Shown here one piece after another: positions 57,954-62,584 of a stretch of 62,584 nt of DNA. The first letter of the stretch is position 1, and every line of letters begins with the position of its first letter. Origin of the DNA: an uncultured Christensenella sp. (lineage in GTDB: Bacteria; Bacillota; Clostridia; Christensenellales; Borkfalkiaceae); assembly GCA_910585685.1 (NCBI GenBank), contig CAJUEO010000009.1, positions 1 to 62,584 of the forward strand, written 5' to 3'. The notes under the pieces are model-generated. The model was not told the DNA's origin and ran no database searches. It saw only the letters and a list, made by a program, of their open reading frames with translations. Made by a program: the position numbers and the translations under genes.

Positions 57954-58757
57954 TCAACCCAGACCTATACACTCCATACAAATATTTATCGCTTTAATAA
58001 GCACGTCGCGCACTCCGTTGTTGAATATTCCGAGAAGCACAAACGTCACGCCAAACACGCATACCGCTCCCCTTATTCCCCAAATGGCATATTTCGAAGT
58101 CAGCGCCGTTTTAATTTTAAGCCAGGTAGGATTTACGGCTTTTGCAGATTGCACGACAGGGTTACCCCTGTACTTTTTCATAAGCGTTTTTATGCCGCCG
58201 ATTTCGCGGTTAAGGCTATACTTTTCGTATAAAGTCATAAAAATACAACTTGCAAACCCGACTAAAAGCCAAGGTCCCACGTTGATAAGCATATTCAGCA
58301 TGGAAGTATTTACTTGACTTGTCGAAAAGTACGCGCCGTTAAAGACGTACACCGCGCAAAAAACCGCGCAAATAAGCGTTATTATACCGCACACCGTAAA
58401 TGCTACGGTGCGATTTTTACGCTCTCTTACAACAACGCTGTAATCTTTTAAATACTCGTCACCGCTGCCGGAAGGAATGCGCGAAACAAGCCGATTTCTC
58501 GTCACGCGTTCAGAAACCTTGTTTACAACGCGCTCTTCCGAAGGATACACTTCGGAAAGTACATAACCGGCAATTATAGCCGCTATCCAAAAATAAAAGG
58601 GTATAGAAATAGGGAAAAGGCGTTCGGCAACCACATCGCGAGTAAAAGCGTCGTCCAAATAAACGCCCACAACCTGAACAATAAATAAAATGCCGACTAT
58701 AACAGTAAACACGCTTAAAAATGCGCCGTAATACAGCCTGATTTTTCTATTTTTCAT
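57954..58757 (-). CDS. Membrane protein with CxxC tail (CD1871A-like)
   Basis: A 267-residue protein with about five membrane helices. The C-terminal 30 residues, ending KAINICMECIGLG, match the small CD1871A-type CxxC proteins that lie beside polyferredoxin/thioredoxin genes in Clostridia; here that tail is fused to a larger membrane protein. The CxxC near the outer face could pass electrons to or from the fusion protein encoded 1 nt downstream. The link to CD1871A is from memory of the motif and should be checked. Confidence 0.7.
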   Translation of the reverse strand: MKNRKIRLYYGAFLSVFTVIVGILFIVQVVGVYLDDAFTRDVVAERLFPISIPFYFWIAAIIAGYVLSEVYPSEERVVNKVSERVTRNRLVSRIPSGSGDEYLKDYSVVVRERKNRTVAFTVCGIITLICAVFCAVYVFNGAYFSTSQVNTSMLNMLINVGPWLLVGFASCIFMTLYEKYSLNREIGGIKTLMKKYRGNPVVQSAKAVNPTWLKIKTALTSKYAIWGIRGAVCVFGVTFVLLGIFNNGVRDVLIKAINICMECIGLG

Positions 58758-58788
58758 ATCTACCCTCCTTGTTAATTTTATATATTAT

Positions 58789-58817
58789 ATTATAAATGTA
58801 TTTTAATTCATAGTCAA
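58789..58817 (-). promoter_or_regulatory. Redox membrane operon promoter
   Basis: Minus-strand TTGACT (58812-58817), 17-bp spacer, TATAAT (58789-58794); AAGGAGGG follows before the ATG. Confidence 0.75.
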
Positions 58818-58845
58818 GTAATTTGATATTACAGGATATGGAAAG

Positions 58846-58878
58846 AAAACAAGCCCGAAGTTTTATCGGGCTTGTTTT
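58846..58878. terminator. Terminator after the XRE membrane regulator
   Basis: AAAACAAGCCCGA, loop, TCGGGCTTGTTTT. Confidence 0.85.
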
Positions 58879-59888
58879 CTATTTATTTTTGAGTTTTTTT
58901 AACGTCCCTATTATCGCAAGTACAAGCGAAGCAATCAAAAACGCTATTAAAATCAACAGCAAAATATTGTCGTTTATATGTTCAGATTGCCAGCTTGTCA
59001 GGTCGATATTCAACCGATAATCGATAGCGAATATAGCGTTTATTACCGAATTTCCGATAAATGAAAATATTCCTATAAACGCGCTCAATATGGAAAACTT
59101 AAAAATCAAGTTGTTTTCCCAATAGCTGAACATAGCGACAATGGCAACAACGGGTACAAAAACAAATATAGAAGTAAGTATTGCGTTCAAAAGCATTTTC
59201 GGCGTTCCGTACAGGCAAACGGACAAAAGTACAATTAATATAAGCATATCTACAGATACGCATATAATGCCGCCGTGCCGCTTTATTTTTTGAGGAACGG
59301 GATAAATTAATGCAAAAATCGGTAAAAATATTGCGGCGTAACCGAGCAACACGGCAAATAACGCTATAAAAAACCAACTTCCTCCCGTATAGATATTGCA
59401 AGTTAAAAGCAGCGCCAAAACAGACGCAATGAACTTGCGCTTACAATTGCAACTTTGTATTTAGATAAAAAGCGCGACAGCGAAGGAACCAGCGTAAATG
59501 CGATAAGCAATGAAAACAAAACTATAAAAAACCAGGAAAGGGTATGGTTTATGGCAAGGTTACATATAAAACATACCGCGAGCGCAACAGAATATGCTAT
59601 CGTCGGCAACCAAAACCAAAAATTGCCGAGCTTTCTGTATTTTTGCGAGTCAGATCGGATTTGCCGGTAGTCGTCCGCCGTTCCCTCGGCAATCAACTCG
59701 TGTTCGTCTACATTCAAAACTCTACATAAATCAGAAATAAGCGTTATGTCGGGATATGTAACTCCGCGTTCCCATTTTGATACGGCGGTTTTCGTTACAA
59801 ATAGTTTTTCAGCCAGCTCGGTTTGGGTTAAGTTCATTTCTCTGCGTTTTTCCGCTATAAAAATTCCGAAACTCTTTTTATCTTTCAT
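58879..59888 (-). pseudogene. XRE regulator with membrane domain, frameshifted
   Basis: Two reading frames appear to be one broken gene. The first (59888-59403) has an XRE domain (NLTQTELAEKLFVTKTAVSKWERGVTYPDITLI) and two membrane helices, and stops abnormally after LRLFWRCF. The second (59418-58879) continues in the -1 frame with LALLLTCNIYTGG and several membrane helices, and has no start site of its own. XRE-plus-membrane proteins of this kind are common in Clostridia as single proteins of about 330 residues. The change is near 59430, one base lost or gained. No slippery heptamer is seen, so mutation or sequencing error is more likely than programmed frameshifting. Confidence 0.7.
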
Positions 59889-59955
59889 TTGAAGTTACCT
59901 CACTAAACCGCATAATATCATAATTTTTTAATCAAATCAACAATTTTTATACTTT

Positions 59956-59990
59956 TTGAGTGTAGCCGTATAGGCTACCTACACTTTAAC
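59956..59990 (+). promoter_or_regulatory. Inverted repeat between XRE and amidase genes
   Basis: GTAGCC/GGCTAC around GTATA, nested with GTGTAG/CTACAC, in the 136-bp divergent region. It is a possible operator for the XRE protein; no good promoter hexamers were found. Confidence 0.4.
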
Positions 59991-60024
59991 TCACGCCGTA
60001 AGATATAAAAACATAATATAGTGT

Positions 60025-60510
60025 ATGGAAGAATTGATTTATGACAGACAATTAGTTTACGAATACGCAAAAAAATGGGCGTTTAAACGTAACCCAAAAT
60101 TCTACGATTTCAGTAAAATCGGCGGTGACTGCACAAACTTTGCATCTCAATGTATTTACGCCGGTGCAAAAATTATGAACTATACCCCCGTTTTGGGTTG
60201 GTTCTATAAATCGGCAAACGACAGAACTGCTTCCTGGACGGGCGTTGAATATCTGTATAACTTTTTAACGACAAACAGCGGAGTCGGCCCTTTTGCAAAA
60301 GTCGTTCCTCTTTCAGAACTCGAAGTTGGAGATATTGTTCAACTTGGAACCGCAACAGGAGATTTTTATCACTCTCCCGTTGTCGTCGGCTTTTCACGAG
60401 GACAAATATTAGTTGCGGCGCACTCGTACGACGCATTTAACAAACCTTTATCTTCTTATAATTTTGCACAAGCGCGAGGGTTACATATATTGGGAGTAAG
60501 GAAAGAGTAA
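60025..60510 (+). CDS. Putative amidase-domain protein (Amidase_6-like)
   Basis: A 161-residue protein that matches the putative amidase fold common in Firmicutes: YDRQLVYEYAKKWAFKRNPKFYDF, then GGDCTNFASQCIYAGA with the likely nucleophile Cys, GVGPFAKVVPLSELEVGDIVQLG, and HSPVVVGFSRGQILVAAHS supplying the His. The family is NlpC/P60-related and probably cleaves amide bonds in peptidoglycan or peptides. There is no signal peptide, which is odd for a wall enzyme. No clear Shine-Dalgarno. A strong terminator follows. Confidence 0.8.
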   Translation: MEELIYDRQLVYEYAKKWAFKRNPKFYDFSKIGGDCTNFASQCIYAGAKIMNYTPVLGWFYKSANDRTASWTGVEYLYNFLTTNSGVGPFAKVVPLSELEVGDIVQLGTATGDFYHSPVVVGFSRGQILVAAHSYDAFNKPLSSYNFAQARGLHILGVRKE

Positions 60511-60521
60511 GTTTATAATAA

Positions 60522-60557
60522 AAAAAAGTCTAAGTCGTATTCGACTTAGACTTTTTT
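60522..60557 (+). terminator. Amidase gene terminator
   Basis: AAAAAAGTCTAAGTCG, loop TATT, CGACTTAGACTTTTTT: a 16-bp perfect stem. Its 3' half is repeated at 61842. Confidence 0.85.
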
Positions 60558-60563
60558 GGGTGA
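60538..60563. repeat. 26-bp direct repeat, copy A
   Basis: TATTCGACTTAGAC followed by a T-run and GGTGA; 25 of 26 positions match copy B at 61842-61867. The pair brackets the lipoprotein gene and the small RNA gene. Confidence 0.8.
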
Positions 60564-60597
60564 ACTTGCGCCCAAGAAAGTTGAACCTATAAAATGG

Positions 60598-61446
60598 TTA
60601 AATATAATAAATAGTCAAATAGTAGTTATGCCAAAGCCCAAAAGCAAATTCAGTATAAGTCGAAGATGTGGTATTGCCTAAATTTATCTCACTTAACGAC
60701 GGGCGCGTCAAATAATAAGACGTTGAATTATAATTTTGAAATATGTGCCACATTACCACCAATTTACCTTTTCCCGTATTAACGTGAGCTCTATATTTAT
60801 AAGCCGCCAACTCATTTTCGGTTATGCCTGTTGTATAATACCTTTCAGCAGAATTTTCGCTATCAAAAAGATAAAAATACTCACAATCAGCAAAATCAGA
60901 ACTCAATAAATTTAAAAGAGCAGTATTGTTGTCAACAGTAATTTTTTCTTCGCTGACACTTTCGATATCCGTAAGCTCGATAACCTTATAAATTACGCCA
61001 ACTTCGGTATCAAACGCCCCTTTCTCAGTAGCGATAGCGGTTATTTTTTCGTTAAGTTTGCCGTTTGTAGAAAGAACATAACGATTATTATCGACACTTA
61101 TTCCGTTTAATGAAATGCCGTAAGATTTTGCGCCTTGGCGTATCGTAAACGAAGTGTTGTTACCAGGTGCAGGCGGTTCATTACCTAAATTAGTAAGTTT
61201 AGCGGTAAGTACCAAATTAACTATTTCGTCTATATTGCTTTTATCTTCAATAGTAAACTGAAAGCCGCCCCTTTTTCCGTTCTCGAACGAAACGTCTATT
61301 TTATCGCCACCCGATTGCATATCCGCATAGTATTCAATATCAGTTATTGAATTTATTTGATTAGCCTTATCGGTACAGCCAGCAAACGCAAATAATGCTA
61401 TACAAGTAATAGCCGATAATAAAAACGCTATAACAGTTTTTTTCAT
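60598..61446 (-). CDS. Lipoprotein, unknown function
   Basis: A 282-residue lipoprotein (lipobox FAGC, Cys23). The mature part is beta-rich with no named domain: GGFQFTIEDKSNIDEIVNLVL, SYGISLNGISVDNNRYVL, and an aromatic C-terminus (FGLWHNYYLTIYYI). It lies in a 1.3-kb segment bracketed by 26-bp direct repeats, so it could have been inserted there as a cassette. Its end lies just after the amidase terminator; the two genes converge. Confidence 0.65.
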   Translation of the reverse strand: MKKTVIAFLLSAITCIALFAFAGCTDKANQINSITDIEYYADMQSGGDKIDVSFENGKRGGFQFTIEDKSNIDEIVNLVLTAKLTNLGNEPPAPGNNTSFTIRQGAKSYGISLNGISVDNNRYVLSTNGKLNEKITAIATEKGAFDTEVGVIYKVIELTDIESVSEEKITVDNNTALLNLLSSDFADCEYFYLFDSENSAERYYTTGITENELAAYKYRAHVNTGKGKLVVMWHIFQNYNSTSYYLTRPSLSEINLGNTTSSTYTEFAFGLWHNYYLTIYYI

Positions 61447-61638
61447 ATCATTACACCCTTATTTAATTTTTGACTATTATATCATACGCAAGCCTTTTTA
61501 GCAATAGTTTAATTAGGATAAATACTTATTAAAATTGAAATGGCAGTTAGGCATTAGCTTGTCTTGATAAAGCTACGGCTATTTATTCCACAGTGCTATT
61601 GACTGAAATTGCGGCATAAAGTTGCCGTTTTAAAGCAT

Positions 61639-61760
61639 AAAAAACACCATACAACAAGCGTTGTTGTACGGTGATGGCTTTGTGTGCCGCCAAACTCACA
61701 ATTTCAAACGGATACATCTCGGCAAAATGCCAATGACGAAAATTTCTATCCCTCAAAGCC
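61639..61760 (-). ncRNA. Candidate structured small RNA
   Basis: A complete RNA gene of about 122 nt with its own promoter and terminator and no reading frame. Predicted start G at 61760 begins GGCTTTG, which pairs with CAAAGCC at 61676-61682. Inside, GGATA/TATCC encloses GGCA-TTT-TGCC, and GTG/CAC forms a third arm. The terminator stem CACCGTACAACAA/TTGTTGTATGGTG ends in TTTTTT at 61639. It matches no RNA class I can recognise, and no gene follows in the same direction before the lipoprotein start at 61446. It could be a stand-alone sRNA or an aptamer-like leader. Confidence 0.6.
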
Positions 61761-61766
61761 AATTAT

Positions 61767-61795
61767 ATTATATGAAATCAAAATAAAGAAGTCAA
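61767..61795 (-). promoter_or_regulatory. Promoter of the small RNA
   Basis: Minus-strand TTGACT (61790-61795), 17-bp spacer, TATAAT (61767-61772). Confidence 0.75.
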
Positions 61796-61841
61796 TCGTA
61801 AAAAACATAAAAAATCAGCCTAACCGAATATCTTTGTGAAA

Positions 61842-61867
61842 TATTCGACTTAGACTTTTTTTGGTGA
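61842..61867. repeat. 26-bp direct repeat, copy B
   Basis: Matches copy A (60538-60563) except at one position in the T/G junction. Here the 5' half of the terminator stem is missing, replaced by a weak GAATAT/ATATTC hairpin. Confidence 0.8.
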
Positions 61868-61916
61868 CCGACCTAATAACTAAACCGAAACGCCACGATA
61901 AATTGAAAATTGTAAA

Positions 61917-62264
61917 TCAAACAATATTCTCACCCAAGATTATTTTGGGCATTGTTGTTAAACACCTATTCCAACGTTTATAGAATTTTTCTATACCGAG
62001 TTTTCCGACTCTTGCATGAACTTCTTCATTTTCCAGCACCCAATACAAGACATATGTTACCTTACCTACATTTCTTGTAAGACGAACAGGTAATTCTCCG
62101 TCTTTAACTGCATTGAAATCTTTTTGTCGGTGAGTACGTTTTATATAATGTACATCAATAACACCATCTTGCTCCAAGTAAAATTCCGCTACTTCCCTCA
62201 TCAGTTCTTCAATTTCATCTAACTTGGTCAGTTTTGCCTCATATATACATATTTCATTAAACAT
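61917..62264 (-). CDS. Dimeric alpha/beta-barrel-like small protein
   Basis: A 115-residue protein of the type NEICIYEAKLTKLDEIEELMREVAEFYLEQDGVIDVHYIKRTHR, with a beta-alpha-beta pattern like ABM/ferredoxin-like dimeric barrels; the C-terminal part is KVTYVLYWVLENEEVHARVGKLGIEKFYKRW. I cannot name the exact family. No catalytic residues are evident. AGGTACTTT precedes the start, a fair Shine-Dalgarno. It stands alone at the window edge. Confidence 0.65.
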   Translation of the reverse strand: MFNEICIYEAKLTKLDEIEELMREVAEFYLEQDGVIDVHYIKRTHRQKDFNAVKDGELPVRLTRNVGKVTYVLYWVLENEEVHARVGKLGIEKFYKRWNRCLTTMPKIILGENIV

Positions 62265-62423
62265 AAAGTACCTCGTTAAATTACTGTTTATCGCAAAATT
62301 TGAGTAAATTTATTATAGCACAAACAATACGATTTTTCAACCATATAACGCCGTCAGAAGTAAAATGGCACTGTAGTAAGTTTTTGAATAAACGAGCTCA
62401 CGCCTTTCAATTCTGTGTGGGAA

Positions 62424-62531
62424 TTTGCGCATACGCGCAAAGCGTCGCTGCGCTCGCGCGAACCGCGCGGTTTCTCGCAACCGTTAGGTTGCACAAAATG
62501 AAGGCAGTAGCTTTGCTACTGCCTTCATTTT
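62424..62531. repeat. Cluster of tandem hairpins
   Basis: Within 110 bp: TTTGCGC/GCGCAAA (62424-62441), the GC-rich block TCGCT..GCTCGCGCGAACCGC (62445-62466), palindrome AACCGCGCGGTT (62461-62472), GCAACC/GGTTGC (62477-62492), and a 17-bp perfect stem (62495-62511 with 62515-62531) flanked by AAAA/TTTT. The last is a strong terminator. The GC-rich block recurs at 1324-1345 beside tRNA-Ser. No gene was found in 62265-62584. Confidence 0.7.
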
Positions 62532-62584
62532 GGTGAAGCGGATTATTGCAAATAAGAACATAACAATATTCAAGGTGAACAACA

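Noticed and set aside
59403..59440. Programmed -1 frameshift in the XRE membrane gene
   Set aside because: No slippery heptamer of the X-XXY-YYZ type was found at the junction; simple mutation is more likely.
62300..62536. Plus-strand frame of 78 codons at the window end
   Set aside because: It runs through hairpin DNA, has no ribosome binding site and no recognisable domain.
62532..62584. Possible 3' end of a tRNA on the minus strand (CCA after GCTTCA)
   Set aside because: No acceptable T-arm or T-loop can be built in the 50 nt available, although the rest would lie outside the window.

Overview
This window looks like the chromosome of an uncultured, gut-type member of the Clostridia (Bacillota). 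The evidence is a SigK/SigE-type sporulation sigma factor, TTGACA/TATAAT promoters, AGGAGG ribosome binding sites, AgrC/AgrA-like LytTR two-component pairs, Clostridia-style lipoproteins, and moderate GC. No phage, transposase or CRISPR array was seen.

Layout. 0-1.9 kb: XRE regulator, a 6S-like RNA candidate, a Phd/ParE toxin-antitoxin pair, and a tRNA-Ser preceded by three 85-bp repeats that each carry the tRNA 5' end. 1.9-7.3 kb: DegV, a YihY membrane protein, a Cys/Asn-rich small protein, MurG, MntP, tRNA-Pro(AGG) and a pyridoxal kinase. 7.4-28.4 kb: an extracellular glycan-degrading region with an esterase lipoprotein, two GHKL kinase/LytTR regulator pairs, a CPBP protease, tRNA-Gly(CCC), and a five-gene operon of lipoproteins, a CBM-like protein and two domain-permuted GH3 glycosidases. 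28.6-34.4 kb: an operon of a GT8 glycosyltransferase, an ABC-2 exporter, an N-formylglutamate-amidohydrolase-like protein, an unrecognised beta-barrel-like membrane protein and a RimK-like ATP-grasp ligase. This is the best candidate for an undescribed biosynthesis/export system. 34.5-46.5 kb: a ferritin-like protein, then mostly housekeeping genes (plsY, der, rluD-like, lspA, mazF, a CaCA antiporter under a yybP-ykoY riboswitch, nnr, birA, recX, yigZ, tyrS, sigK-like). 46.5-58.8 kb: an ABC exporter pair and an extracytoplasmic redox set (thioredoxin-like lipoprotein, polyferredoxin-thioredoxin fusion, CxxC-tailed membrane protein). 58.8-62.6 kb: a frameshifted XRE membrane regulator, an amidase-like protein, a lipoprotein bracketed by direct repeats, a small RNA gene and a run of hairpins.

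How the genes may work together. The 13.5-26.1 kb glycan operon has a promoter with two 21-bp-spaced direct repeats, as expected for a LytTR regulator, and the nearest upstream genes are such a pair. That pair appears to be transcribed from a promoter whose spacer holds an 11-G tract, so regulator output, and possibly glycan use, could be phase variable. Several genes (at 4508, 6259 and 12389) have a -10 box only 6-7 nt before the ATG, suggesting leaderless mRNAs.
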